A DNA stretch of 61,626 bases. It comes from an uncultured Alphaproteobacteria bacterium. Its GTDB lineage: Bacteria; Pseudomonadota; Alphaproteobacteria; RF32; CAG-239. Positions within the stretch are counted from its first letter, which is position 1, and each line of letters opens with the position of its first letter. The stretch lies in assembly GCA_944392835.1 (NCBI GenBank), contig CALXYB010000010.1, forward strand, positions 1 to 61,626, given 5' to 3'. This document shows, piece after piece, positions 6,742 through 15,882 of this stretch. Position numbers and translations under genes: made by a program. A model generated the notes under the pieces. That model saw only the letters and a program-made list of their open reading frames with translations, was not told the DNA's origin and ran no database searches.

Positions 6742-9522
6742 ATGAAGAGATATATTATTTTATCAATACTTTTAGCTGTTTCATCAGAGGCGCAAGCCAT
6801 TACGCAAACCGTAGCAGCGGGAGATGAAGTTAACGGCGGCGATGTCAACTCTATTGTAACGCAGCTTGTGTATGGTACGACAAGGAATATGACGGTTTCC
6901 GGCGTGCAAGATATTATGTCCGGTGGCAAGAGTTATAATAGCACGGTCTACAATCAGCAGATTGTGGAAACGGGCGGCACATCATATAATACTTATGTCT
7001 GGAGTTCGGCAACTCAGCGTGTGAGCGGCGAGGCATATTCTTCAACTGTTTCAAGCCGAGGAAGCATCAGCGTCAATACGGGAGGATATGTTGAAGGCAC
7101 GACAATGACCGGCGGAGTTTTAACCGTTGCCAGCGGTGCAACGGCAAGCGGAACAATCCAAAAAAGCGGTGTTTATAATGTGTCAGGCACGGATGAGAAT
7201 GCGACAATAAGCGGCGGCACGCAGGAGATTTTGAGCGGCGGTAGCTCAAGCGGAGCGAATATAACTGGTGGCACGCAACAGGTGGATGCCGGAGCTCAAA
7301 GTAGTAATGCCACCATATCAGGGAGTGGTCGGCAAAAAGTTTATGGAACAATTTTGAACAATACTATAAACTCGGGAGCCAGAACGACGGTTTATTCCGG
7401 TGGTTTGGCTGAAAATACGCAAATAAATGGCGGAACGTTAGAGATAAACAGCGGAGGACGCTCCTCAAACAGCATAATCAATTCCGGCCGCGAAAATGTA
7501 TATGGTACAGCTACGGGAAGTATCATAAACGGCGGTTATCAAACAGTTTACTCTAGCGGTAAAAGTATTGGCGCAACCATAAATGACGGTGGTCAGCAAA
7601 GAGCATACGGTAATATTCAAAATAGCACGGTTAATCTCGGAGGTGAAATATATATCTATGATGGCGCAACAGCGAACCAGACTACGCTAAATGGCGGTTT
7701 GATGGAGGTTGCGAGCGGCGCAACGGCAAATCAAACAATTATCAACTCAGGAAAATCTGTTGTCTCAGGAACAGATGAAAATGCGACACTCAATGGCGGC
7801 ACACAAGAGATTTTAAGCGGAGCTGTTTCAAACTACGCAAATATAAAAGGAGGCACGCAGCAGATAGATGCCGGAGCCACAAGTAACCAAGCAATAATAT
7901 CAGGTAGTGGATATCAATTAGTTCAAGGTACGGCGAACCAGACTACGCTAAATGGCGGTTTGATGGAGGTTGCGAGCGGAGCAACGGCAAATCAAACAAT
8001 TATCAACTCTGGCGACCAAAGCATTTTGGGGCAAGCCACCAACACAATAATCAATGGTGGCAGACAACGTATTGAAAACGGAGGCATATCAAGAGATGCA
8101 ATAGTTGCAACAGGAGGAGTTCAAAGTATTTATTCTGGAGGTGTAGCTGAAAATACAACAGTTAATAAAGGCGGCTTTTTGTTCTTGTTTAAGGGAGGAA
8201 ACTTACAAGGAAAAACCAAAATAACCGAAGGAGTCTTAACGGTTATGGGAAATCAGCAATTATCGGACTTAGAATTACAAAATTCGGCGGTAAATATGCC
8301 CTACAGCGGAAGTTTTTCAACCTTAAAAATAGATAATCTTAATGGAAGTGGCTTGTTTAGCATAAACAGTAGCTTATCACAAGGTAAGGCTGATACGATA
8401 CAGATGGCTTCCGGTAATGGTAATTTTGGGTTGCTGATTAATGATTATAGTCCAAGTGGTAATACACCAAATAAATTTAAGATTATTACCGAGACAGGAG
8501 CAACAGACGATTTCTATTTAATAGGAGATGCGGTAGATGTAGGTGCTTTTGAGTATAACCTTGTCAAAAATGGCAATGAGTGGTATTTGGCCAGAACAGA
8601 CAACGTAACCGACAGCTCGGTTATTGCTAAAGATACATATTCATCATTATCTTCTTTATTTTACACACATTTATCGCCGGTATATAACCACATCCGTAGC
8701 CGTCGCAATCACGCAGCGACAGACAACGGATTATGGATAAAAGGTTTAGGGCAGAAGCTAAAGTTTGATTATAAAGATAAAAGTCGTAGTGAGATAGAAA
8801 TTTACGGTAGTGAGATAGGATATGATAGAGAAATCTGGCGTGGTGGCGGAAAATATTTGAGTTTAGGTATGTATGGAGGCTTTACATCATCTCGGCAAAG
8901 ATATGACAGAATGGGAAGAGGTGAAGCTGATACAAAGGTTGTGGGCCTGTATTCGGTATTAAACACGGATGATGACTGGTTTGCAGATTTTGTAAGCAGC
9001 TATTTTTGGCACACGCAAAAAATAACAAGCCATACGCCGGCTGGCGAGCCGGTAAACGGCAAATATAATACCACCAGCTGGCAGGTTTCAGCCAATGTGG
9101 GTAAACGTCTAAAGTTTGAAGAAAGTTGGTTTATAGAGCCATCCGCCGGCATTAACTATATGCGTATCAAAGGCATAAGCTATCGTACGAACTTCAACAC
9201 TTTGGTTGAGTCTGATGACGAAAATTATCTAAGCATGAGAGCGGACCTCGTTGCCGGAAAGACCTTTACCTTTGATAGTGGCAATTACTTAGATATCTAC
9301 GGACGCTTTGCGATTATTCACGACATGGACGGAAAAAACACAATTACAGTTGCCGACTACGGTTTCACGGAAGATATGTCATCGGTGCGTTATCAGATAG
9401 GTGCCGGTATCAACGCCAACTGGGATGAGCGAGGCAGCGGGTATTTAGACATTTCCACCCAACCGGGAAGTAAAGTTCAGCTTCCTTGGGAGATAAACTT
9501 AGGTTTACAGTATCGTTTTTAG
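6742..9522 (+). CDS. AIDA-like autotransporter adhesin
   Basis: A 926-residue protein with a signal peptide (LLAVSSEAQA). The passenger, about residues 25-500, is built of 19-24-residue repeats of the form GGTQEILSGGSSSGANI, the AIDA-I/Ag43-type beta-helix repeat. A non-repetitive linker to about 640 leads into a C-terminal autotransporter barrel (about 660-926) ending in aromatic F. This is a type Va secreted adhesin anchored in the outer membrane. A 78-bp stretch is present twice in the passenger gene (7672-7749 and 7933-8010), so repeat number may vary by recombination. No terminator is obvious downstream; the next promoter begins at 9552. Confidence 0.92.
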   Translation: MKRYIILSILLAVSSEAQAITQTVAAGDEVNGGDVNSIVTQLVYGTTRNMTVSGVQDIMSGGKSYNSTVYNQQIVETGGTSYNTYVWSSATQRVSGEAYSSTVSSRGSISVNTGGYVEGTTMTGGVLTVASGATASGTIQKSGVYNVSGTDENATISGGTQEILSGGSSSGANITGGTQQVDAGAQSSNATISGSGRQKVYGTILNNTINSGARTTVYSGGLAENTQINGGTLEINSGGRSSNSIINSGRENVYGTATGSIINGGYQTVYSSGKSIGATINDGGQQRAYGNIQNSTVNLGGEIYIYDGATANQTTLNGGLMEVASGATANQTIINSGKSVVSGTDENATLNGGTQEILSGAVSNYANIKGGTQQIDAGATSNQAIISGSGYQLVQGTANQTTLNGGLMEVASGATANQTIINSGDQSILGQATNTIINGGRQRIENGGISRDAIVATGGVQSIYSGGVAENTTVNKGGFLFLFKGGNLQGKTKITEGVLTVMGNQQLSDLELQNSAVNMPYSGSFSTLKIDNLNGSGLFSINSSLSQGKADTIQMASGNGNFGLLINDYSPSGNTPNKFKIITETGATDDFYLIGDAVDVGAFEYNLVKNGNEWYLARTDNVTDSSVIAKDTYSSLSSLFYTHLSPVYNHIRSRRNHAATDNGLWIKGLGQKLKFDYKDKSRSEIEIYGSEIGYDREIWRGGGKYLSLGMYGGFTSSRQRYDRMGRGEADTKVVGLYSVLNTDDDWFADFVSSYFWHTQKITSHTPAGEPVNGKYNTTSWQVSANVGKRLKFEESWFIEPSAGINYMRIKGISYRTNFNTLVESDDENYLSMRADLVAGKTFTFDSGNYLDIYGRFAIIHDMDGKNTITVADYGFTEDMSSVRYQIGAGINANWDERGSGYLDISTQPGSKVQLPWEINLGLQYRF
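7672..7749 (+). repeat. Passenger direct repeat, copy 1
   Basis: 78 bp beginning GCGAACCAGACTACGC, nearly identical to 7933-8010 (one difference noticed, C/A). The copies are 261 bp (87 codons) apart, so deletion or duplication between them stays in frame. Confidence 0.85.
7933..8010 (+). repeat. Passenger direct repeat, copy 2
   Basis: Second copy of the 78-bp repeat at 7672-7749, encoding NQTTLNGGLMEVASGATANQ followed by TIINS. Confidence 0.85.
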
Positions 9523-9551
9523 GACAAATGAAAAAAGCTTCAAAATAATAG

Positions 9552-9580
9552 TTGACGCTTTGACAAAAATATGCTATAAA
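9552..9580 (+). promoter_or_regulatory. Strong promoter for the leader ORF and the 9747 gene
   Basis: TTGACG at 9552-9557, a 17-nt spacer and TATAAA at 9575-9580. Transcription should start near 9587 and the RNA begins with a hairpin (AGACA with TGTCT, about 9584-9606). Confidence 0.75.
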
Positions 9581-9624
9581 TATAGACATAAAATTAAATT
9601 GTGTCTATTATTGTGAGCTGTAAC

Positions 9625-9750
9625 ATGGATTTTTTCCGCTGTTTACCTCTTTTAATAGGCACAAAAAACTATTATGCAAAACCAAAAAGAGGAAACCGGA
9701 GGTGCTTACAGGACACCAGCCTCTATAAACAAACCGGAAAAAAACTATGA
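9625..9750 (+). CDS. Putative 41-codon leader ORF overlapping the next start
   Basis: An ATG at 9625 opens 41 codons starting MDFFRCLPLLIG. The TGA stop overlaps the ATG of the next gene as ATGA (9747-9750). The region also folds into hairpins (CCTCTTTT with AAAAAGAGG; GGTG with CACC). The next gene lacks a strong ribosome site, so translational coupling through this leader is plausible. The leader's own ribosome site (GTGAG) is weak. Lys- and Arg-rich codons follow the hydrophobic start. Treat as a leader peptide candidate. Confidence 0.4.
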   Translation: MDFFRCLPLLIGTKNYYAKPKRGNRRCLQDTSLYKQTGKKL

Positions 9751-10592
9751 GACAGATTTTAATAATGAGATCAAAATTTGGCCACGAAGTGGCAATCTGT
9801 AACGAAGCCTCAAGAAGAGGAGCAAAAATTGTTCTATTGCCGAAGGCAGAAAACGCAGAGCAGCATTATGCTGCCTGCTACGACATACTTTATTTTATGT
9901 CGTTCTTCTATCCTGCTCAGAATTTCATCATTCCCGCTTTTGAAGAGCGCGAGATGTATGAAGAAATTGGCCAGGATTGGGTAGCGGATCTTCGTGCCGG
10001 CAAATTTGACCAGGAATACTGGAACGAGTTCGCCAGCCATACATTAACTCCGACAAGAACCAACCACCGCGAATTTTCTGTATCCTCAGATGCCATCATC
10101 TGGGTGCCGCAGAAACTTGTTACGGATGGTCTCTGTGGAGTGTCTGCAGAGCAGCAGAGCCTTGTTCCTTCATTCTTCTGGTTTATGGAAGACAATGAAA
10201 AAGTTCTCTTCCAGAACTTTGACAAGGTGAACAACAAGGCTGCGGTAGAAGAGCTCGTTAAGGCGCACCCGTGCTACGTCCCTGGCAAGGATGAATACCC
10301 AGAATTGTTTGGACTTCGTGGCGTTGCTCACGAAAAGTTCATCAACCTTCTGGCAAAAGCCAAAGGGTTTGTAGGCATTGCCGGAACCCATACGTGGGAG
10401 GCATTGACCTTATTCCCGGAAAAGAAAAACCTCATCCTCTACAATAAGAATGGGGTGGAAAAGTGGGATCAGATTGAGGCCGCATACCAAAAGCAGGGAT
10501 ACCCTGTGCGCTGCTGCGGTTTTGAAGACGGAACAGACAAAGAGGCATTCAGTGTGGATGTCGCTGAAGTCTTCACCAAACTCTTCAAGTAA
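9747..10592 (+). CDS. Unrecognised 281-residue protein, possibly GT-B-like
   Basis: A soluble protein starting MRQILIMRSKFGHEVAICNE, with a Rossmann-like N-terminus (strand, then a glycine and helix, ending AKIVLLPKA). A C-terminal stretch, LLAKAKGFVGIAGTHTWEAL, resembles the donor-binding half of GT-B glycosyltransferases (an exposed loop followed by a helix) but is not diagnostic. No signal peptide or membrane segment. Codon choice is richer in C- and G-ending codons than in neighbouring genes, which suggests recent transfer. It sits behind a strong promoter, a structured leader and a coupled leader ORF, and is closed by a terminator at 10609-10646. Function unknown. Confidence 0.75.
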   Translation: MRQILIMRSKFGHEVAICNEASRRGAKIVLLPKAENAEQHYAACYDILYFMSFFYPAQNFIIPAFEEREMYEEIGQDWVADLRAGKFDQEYWNEFASHTLTPTRTNHREFSVSSDAIIWVPQKLVTDGLCGVSAEQQSLVPSFFWFMEDNEKVLFQNFDKVNNKAAVEELVKAHPCYVPGKDEYPELFGLRGVAHEKFINLLAKAKGFVGIAGTHTWEALTLFPEKKNLILYNKNGVEKWDQIEAAYQKQGYPVRCCGFEDGTDKEAFSVDVAEVFTKLFK

Positions 10593-10608
10593 GCAAAACA
10601 AAAACGAA

Positions 10609-10646
10609 GGACACTGCACCAAATATTGGGCAGTGTTCTTTTTTTT
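10609..10646 (+). terminator. Intrinsic terminator
   Basis: GGACACTGC/GCAGTGTTC 9-bp stem (one G-U), 12-nt loop and eight T residues, after the 9747 gene. Confidence 0.85.
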
Positions 10647-10710
10647 AATCAGTTTAACCAAAAACTTACCTTTTGTTTGTATCATATACCCCAAAAAAAG
10701 AGGACCAAAG

Positions 10711-11364
10711 ATGATAGATATTGTTTTAGATGCCAACTCCGGCAACACTTTTTGCGGCAAGGAATTTCCGCTTGTCCGCCTCAACAAAACAAAAGCAACT
10801 TCTTGGTCCGATTATCAGCATCTGGCGGCAGATTTCATCAAAGCACATACAAAGGAAGAGGCGGCCATCATCAGCGTTAACGATGCCGATTTTTCCATCA
10901 ACAAATTTTCGGTCGCTCTTTTTGCGGAATCCGTTTTAACCCCGAGCAAACTGGACTATGTGGTTTTCAAAGTTTCTGATTTGGAAGCCGCACGTGAGGC
11001 CTATAAACCTTATCTGGCCATAACCATAGCCATCAAATATGTCTTGCGCTTGGTGGATGATACACCGGAATCAATTTACCGAAACCTTGCGGATTTGGGT
11101 TATCTTGGCTTAGAGATTACGCACAACTACGGCAACAACAACATGACCTTGTCTTACAATGCAGGTTCAGCTCCTGCCAAAGAGTTTGACGTGGACAATG
11201 CTTTTGATGCTTTGGTGCTTGCCGCGGTTCTAAAGACCATATCTCTGGCCAAAATAGAAAGCTCGGTTACTGTTAAAATAACCCTCAATGACAAACCGCA
11301 AAAAATAGATGCCAAAAGCCTTGTGCGTGCCATTATGCAGCTTGTCGCCGTTTGGATAAATTAG
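10711..11364 (+). CDS. Unrecognised 217-residue soluble protein
   Basis: The start is the ATG at 10711, preceded by AGAGGACC; upstream in-frame codons belong to the terminator region and are rejected. The protein (MIDIVLDANSGNTFCGKEFP) looks like an alternating alpha/beta fold with a run IAIKYVLRLVDDTPES and a C-terminal helix. No signal peptide or membrane span. It does not match a family I know. It converges on the 11366 gene with only 1 bp between stop codons. Confidence 0.7.
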   Translation: MIDIVLDANSGNTFCGKEFPLVRLNKTKATSWSDYQHLAADFIKAHTKEEAAIISVNDADFSINKFSVALFAESVLTPSKLDYVVFKVSDLEAAREAYKPYLAITIAIKYVLRLVDDTPESIYRNLADLGYLGLEITHNYGNNNMTLSYNAGSAPAKEFDVDNAFDALVLAAVLKTISLAKIESSVTVKITLNDKPQKIDAKSLVRAIMQLVAVWIN

Positions 11365-11365
11365 C

Positions 11366-12646
11366 CTATGAAATTTTGCTGAGAACCGTTTCGGCAAACA
11401 CACGGAGCGGGTTGGACAAGACCTTGGGTTTAAGGTCTTTGGGTTCAACTTTCATATTCTGGCTAAAATAAACAAACTCATCCCAATCAATAGCATATTT
11501 CGGGCAAAGCAATTGCACCAGATTATGGCAGTCTGCGCGCAAATCGGGGTCAACATATAAGCCCTTGCGGCAAATGGCTGTGTTTATCGCAGCGCTGGCT
11601 GTTTCACAGCTGGAGTAAGAGTCCATTGTATGTGCGACCAATAGGTTATCAAACCCCAAAACCCCAGGATAAATATTGCCGAGCTTTTGCAAAACCTTAA
11701 ACTCATCTTCATGCGGACCGGAATAAATCCGCCATCTATGCGGCGCTCTGTCTTCATCGGATTGAGCAATATTTTTGCAGTTATGGAAGATAACGTCAGG
11801 TGTTTTTAGGGCTTGTTCATATAAATAATCCGTAACATCATTCGGCGTTCTCGGACCATTAAGAATAACCACGCCATAGCCGCATTTGGCCAAAGTTTGC
11901 GCGTCATTAAAAATCTTTTTGCCGAAAGGCAAGCCGAAATTAATTTCGGGTCCTTCAACGCGTCCGCCGAGACAAACCACAACTTTCTTAGGCATTGCCA
12001 CAAATTTTTCAAACTTTTGAATGATGCCGCTGAGCTCTTCATCGCTTTTCAAGCTTGCCAGTTTTTTCATCAGCTCTTTGTGTCTTGTTTTAACATTTTT
12101 CTGGCTGAAGTTATTAATTGTGCCGATGGTAACCAAAGTCTTTTTGCGCATTTTTGCATTTTGCAAAAGCCTGATACGAGAAGTAAAAGTCATCAGGTGC
12201 TTGGGCACATTAATCAGGTCAACATATTTATAGTTATGCAAACGGCTGGTTAAAACCGTTGTAAAAACATTACCGAGATTATGTTCTTTATAATAATCTT
12301 TAACCGCACGGCAGATACTATCCACATTGCTTCCGGCAAACTGATTCTGCGCCTGAACATAAGCCGTAACAAACACACGCGGTGTTGTTTGTGCCTTGGC
12401 AAAAAAAGCATCAAGCATTTCAAACAAAGCGGCCTTAAATTGACTATAATTTTTATAATCGGAAGGTCTGATAGCATCTTTCATTTCAGCAACAGAGCTA
12501 ATGCCGAGAGGCAACAGAAACATCTGCTCAAAATCATAGCTATTTCCTGTCAACTCAGCCAAAGCCGCAAAAGCACCGTAAATTTGGTTTAACTCACCTC
12601 TGTTAGGCGTGCCTAAACCAAAAACAGCAATATTTGTGTTTGTCAT
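11366..12646 (-). CDS. ELM1-like (DUF1022-related) protein
   Basis: A 426-residue protein starting MTNTNIAVFGLGTPNRGEL at 12646; the ATG 15 nt upstream overlaps the GGGAGG ribosome site and is rejected. The C-terminal half carries VVVCLGGRVEGPEINFGLPF, then GYGVVILNGPRTP and later LGFDNLLVAHTMDSYSSCETA. This is the pattern of the ELM1/GtrOC1-like family (a GT-B-like fold with the sugar-binding helix near a conserved D-S-x-S-x-x-E-A motif). In bacteria the family often lies near envelope polysaccharide genes; the reaction is not established. The N-terminal 200 residues are lineage-specific. Confidence 0.6.
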   Translation of the reverse strand: MTNTNIAVFGLGTPNRGELNQIYGAFAALAELTGNSYDFEQMFLLPLGISSVAEMKDAIRPSDYKNYSQFKAALFEMLDAFFAKAQTTPRVFVTAYVQAQNQFAGSNVDSICRAVKDYYKEHNLGNVFTTVLTSRLHNYKYVDLINVPKHLMTFTSRIRLLQNAKMRKKTLVTIGTINNFSQKNVKTRHKELMKKLASLKSDEELSGIIQKFEKFVAMPKKVVVCLGGRVEGPEINFGLPFGKKIFNDAQTLAKCGYGVVILNGPRTPNDVTDYLYEQALKTPDVIFHNCKNIAQSDEDRAPHRWRIYSGPHEDEFKVLQKLGNIYPGVLGFDNLLVAHTMDSYSSCETASAAINTAICRKGLYVDPDLRADCHNLVQLLCPKYAIDWDEFVYFSQNMKVEPKDLKPKVLSNPLRVFAETVLSKIS

Positions 12647-12711
12647 ACAAAAACCTCCCATAAAATTAGAACTATCTTATAGGAGGCTTGTAAAAAAACA
12701 TTTAAAATTTC

Positions 12712-14316
12712 TTAGTCTGTCAGGCTTTTGTAAAAATTCCAACCGCCGGCATAACTCAAAATCTTGTCAAAGCCATTTTGCAACAAAATTCTTGCCACAA
12801 CATAGCTGGTATATCCCTTAAAACAATGAACCATAATAGTCTTGCCTTTGGGGAGCTCGTTTAAGCGGGAACGAATTTGTCCGGCAGGGATGTTAATAGC
12901 GCCTTCAATATGCTCCTTGGCATAAATCTGTGGCGGCCGCACGTCAAGCACAACCATATCATCAAAACTTGTTCCGAAATAAGGCTTAACCAAACCTTGT
13001 CTGGCATTCTCAATCGCCATTCCGATAAGGTTAACCGGATCTTTTACGCCAGAATAGGGCGGCGCATAGCAAAGTTCGGCATCGCGCAAATCTGCCGTTG
13101 TGCCGTTCAGACGCATAATTGTTGCAATCACGTCAATACGCTTGTCTACGCCATCCTTGCCCACGGCTTGCGCACCCAAAATTTTACCCTCGTGAGAATA
13201 AAGAACCTTGAGTGTCATACTTTCTGCCCCGGGATAATATCCGGCGTGAGAGTTTGCCAAAATAATCATTTTTTCATAAGGAATATTGTTGCGTTGCAAC
13301 TGTTTTTCGTTGTTGCCCGTAAATGCGGCAGTCAAGCCGAAAACTTTAACAATACCCGTGCCTTGCGAACCTGTGTAAGGGTAGGGGTGGTTATTGGTAA
13401 TGTGGTCGGCAATCAAACGACCTTGCCTATTGGCCGGTCCGGCTAAAGCAATCATACTAGGCTGTCCGGAAACAAAATCTTTGACCGCCACATTGTCGCC
13501 GCAAGCATAAATATCATCAAAATTCGTCTGCATATATGCATTGGTGATAATCAAACCCTTATCGGTTAGTTTAATTCCGGCTTTTTCGGCCAAACTTGTT
13601 TCGGGACGAACACCTGCCGCCAAAATCAGCATATCCGAGGCAATCTCTTTGCCCGAGGTAAGAAGTAGTTTGCCTTCTTCAACCAGCTTTAAGCCATCTT
13701 TGAGGTAAAGTTCCATACCGTTTTTTACCATCTCCTTATGAACTTGTACCGCCAAATCCGTATCAAGCGGGAGCAAAACTTGGTCAGCCATTTCTACCAG
13801 AGCAGTTTTAATGCCAAGCTGGCAAAGGTTTTCCGCAACTTCTACACCTATGAAGCCACCGCCGACAACAGTTGCTCTTTGCGGTTTGTTTTGGGCAATA
13901 TAAGCTTTGATCTTGTCGGCATCAGCCAAAGATTTAACCGTAAAATGCGGCATCTTGTCCAAACCGTCCAAAGGCGGAATAAAGGGTTTGGTTCCGGTAG
14001 CTAAAACAAGTTTGTCATAAGCAAAATGCCGTCCGTCGGTTGTTTGCACAAATTTTTCTTGCGGGTTAATAAGGTCAACCTCAGCATTAAGCTCTACGTT
14101 GATATCAAAAAGTTGTTTCAAAAAAGCAGGGCTGGCAACTTGCATATTGCTCCTGTCTTCAATAACTTCGCCAATATAATAAGGCAAGCCGCAGCTGGCA
14201 ATGGATGTCTCGTCTGTTTTTTCCAAGATGATAATTTCAGCCTTGTTGTCAAGCCTTCTCATTCTGGCCGCAAAGCTTGCGCCGCCCGCACCGCCGCCGA
14301 TAACCACAATTTTCAT
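12712..14316 (-). CDS. CoA-disulfide reductase/rhodanese fusion oxidoreductase
   Basis: A 534-residue protein; the start is the ATG at 14316 behind GGGAG. The N-terminal FAD site is GGGAGGASFAARMRRL, the active Cys42 is in SIASCGLPYYIG, the NADH-binding glycine loop is VVGGGFIGVEVAE, and the second FAD motif is IYACGDN. A rhodanese domain occupies the last 90 residues, with DVRPPQIYAKEH and a catalytic Cys in VHCFKGYTS. The CoADR-Rhd family reduces CoA disulfides or persulfides with NAD(P)H and passes sulfane sulfur. It is probably cytosolic, in redox or sulfur homeostasis. Monocistronic. Confidence 0.92.
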   Translation of the reverse strand: MKIVVIGGGAGGASFAARMRRLDNKAEIIILEKTDETSIASCGLPYYIGEVIEDRSNMQVASPAFLKQLFDINVELNAEVDLINPQEKFVQTTDGRHFAYDKLVLATGTKPFIPPLDGLDKMPHFTVKSLADADKIKAYIAQNKPQRATVVGGGFIGVEVAENLCQLGIKTALVEMADQVLLPLDTDLAVQVHKEMVKNGMELYLKDGLKLVEEGKLLLTSGKEIASDMLILAAGVRPETSLAEKAGIKLTDKGLIITNAYMQTNFDDIYACGDNVAVKDFVSGQPSMIALAGPANRQGRLIADHITNNHPYPYTGSQGTGIVKVFGLTAAFTGNNEKQLQRNNIPYEKMIILANSHAGYYPGAESMTLKVLYSHEGKILGAQAVGKDGVDKRIDVIATIMRLNGTTADLRDAELCYAPPYSGVKDPVNLIGMAIENARQGLVKPYFGTSFDDMVVLDVRPPQIYAKEHIEGAINIPAGQIRSRLNELPKGKTIMVHCFKGYTSYVVARILLQNGFDKILSYAGGWNFYKSLTD

Positions 14317-14401
14317 GTTTTTTATTCTCCCGCAAGTTAATTTTTTCTCAAGCTTATCTGAAGTTTTGCCTTTATGCAATTAAAATTATGGTTATAAAAA
14401 A

Positions 14402-14430
14402 ATCCCTCCGCCTTTAGCTGACGGAGGGAT
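14402..14430 (-). terminator. Intrinsic terminator of the 14449 gene
   Basis: Nine-bp stem ATCCCTCCG/CGGAGGGAT followed, on the minus strand, by seven T residues. Confidence 0.85.
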
Positions 14431-14448
14431 GAAACAAATGCAAGCGGG

Positions 14449-15762
14449 CTAGTTTCTTGCATTGTTTTTGAGGTTTTTCAAGTGCATAAGCTGCAGATGA
14501 GAACTTGCCATATCAAAGTTGCTGGTTTTAATTGAGCTATTGTCGGGTTTTACTCCCGTACCTTTTTCGCCGGCTTTTTCAACCAGATTTTTAATATAAT
14601 CCGAGTTTTCGTTTCCGCCATTCAAGAGGTTTTGAATAGCTTTGTTTTCTTTAGAATTTGGGCGGATGAGATTATACATTGTAAAAGAATGTGCATAGCG
14701 CTTGGTATCTAAGCCGTTTTCAAAACTAATCTTGCCGGCCTTGTGTAAGGAATCAATCTTATCATACAAACCTTGTACGGCAGATTTCGTTTTCAGGTGA
14801 ATAAGCAAAGCCGTGTCATAATAACTCTCGCCAACACTGGTCTTTTGTGTCTCACTCTGTTGCATTTTCTTTTGTTCTTGAGCAAAATCTGCGGTTTTAT
14901 CCGGCGAGGAGGAAACACCTGTTTTTTCAAACGGATTTTGATATATGCTTTGCTGGTATTTCAATTCGGATTTTTCCATTGTATCACAGGCTTTATATGT
15001 GCCAAACCCAATTAAAGCAAAAGATAATGCTGCAATTTTGTACTCATTTCTATAGTAAAAGACTTTGATATTATGTCTGACTCTATCAAGCTTATTTAAC
15101 ATCTTATGTCCGAAATTCTTTAATCCCGACAAAAGAGAATTTCTTTTCGGCATTGTTGGGGTCTCAGGCATTTTTGTTGCTTGAGGTTTTGTAGAAGATT
15201 TAATCTGCTGTTGCTTCTTGTGTGCTAAGCCAAAAACGCTAACAAAGTTTTTGACAACATCGCTTGAGTTAAGCTCACTTTTGGAAAGAGAGGAATATTT
15301 GAGCAAGGCATAGCTCTGCAACTGTTGTTTAAGGCGTTGTTTGAGTTTTGCCGGATTTTCTTGGTCAGCCTCAATTGTTTTATGCGCCATAACCAATTCT
15401 TCCGGGCTGAGTTTAACTGCGCGTTTTTTGTTGTTTAATGTGTAGGCAACAAAGTTAATGTCAGCAAGCTTTTTCAAATTTTCTTTACGTAATCTCAAAG
15501 CAGGGATAAGTTTTTCCGCAAGCCTGATAGCTTCTTTTTTTCTACTTCCGGAAGCAGATTTCACATAGCTGTAAACCAAAGCCTCAGCCGTATCAATATC
15601 CTCAACACGAAGCTCTGCTGTGCCCATAGACAAATCTTTTAAAAGATTTTCGGATTGCTCCATAATGCTATCCAACATATAAGAGCTTCCGTCTTTATAG
15701 TTTGTTTCTATACCGCGTTGGGATGCCAAACACATATTTAAAGTCTGTTTTCCTACATACAT
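14449..15762 (-). CDS. Unrecognised 437-residue protein with one membrane segment
   Basis: The start is the ATG at 15762, with TGGAGAGATT just upstream; the longer frame from 15804 would put the ribosome site inside the gene. The protein is Lys/Ser/Gln-rich with long helices, one predicted transmembrane segment (AALSFALIGFGTYKA, about residue 250) and Gln-rich coiled-coil-like linkers. There is no signal peptide. The N-terminal half is probably cytoplasmic and the C-terminal half periplasmic, or the reverse. I do not recognise a family. Confidence 0.7.
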   Translation of the reverse strand: MYVGKQTLNMCLASQRGIETNYKDGSSYMLDSIMEQSENLLKDLSMGTAELRVEDIDTAEALVYSYVKSASGSRKKEAIRLAEKLIPALRLRKENLKKLADINFVAYTLNNKKRAVKLSPEELVMAHKTIEADQENPAKLKQRLKQQLQSYALLKYSSLSKSELNSSDVVKNFVSVFGLAHKKQQQIKSSTKPQATKMPETPTMPKRNSLLSGLKNFGHKMLNKLDRVRHNIKVFYYRNEYKIAALSFALIGFGTYKACDTMEKSELKYQQSIYQNPFEKTGVSSSPDKTADFAQEQKKMQQSETQKTSVGESYYDTALLIHLKTKSAVQGLYDKIDSLHKAGKISFENGLDTKRYAHSFTMYNLIRPNSKENKAIQNLLNGGNENSDYIKNLVEKAGEKGTGVKPDNSSIKTSNFDMASSHLQLMHLKNLKNNARN

Positions 15763-15842
15763 TTTCAATCTCTCCAAACAAAAGTTGAGAGAGTTATACA
15801 CCAATTTCTCTATTTTGTCAACAATTATGTCTAAAAAATAAA

Positions 15843-15869
15843 AAGGCCTTGATATAAGATCAAGACCTT
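15843..15869 (-). terminator. Intrinsic terminator of the 15883 gene
   Basis: CCTTGAT/ATCAAG-containing stem with a lower AAGG/CCTT pair; T-rich downstream on the minus strand. Confidence 0.7.
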
Positions 15870-15882
15870 CATAGAAATAAGA

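Noticed and set aside
6591..6929. Hydrophobic minus-strand frame overlapping the 6742 gene start
   Set aside because: It lacks a ribosome site, overlaps the adhesin and lies in AT-rich sequence that gives hydrophobic translation by chance.
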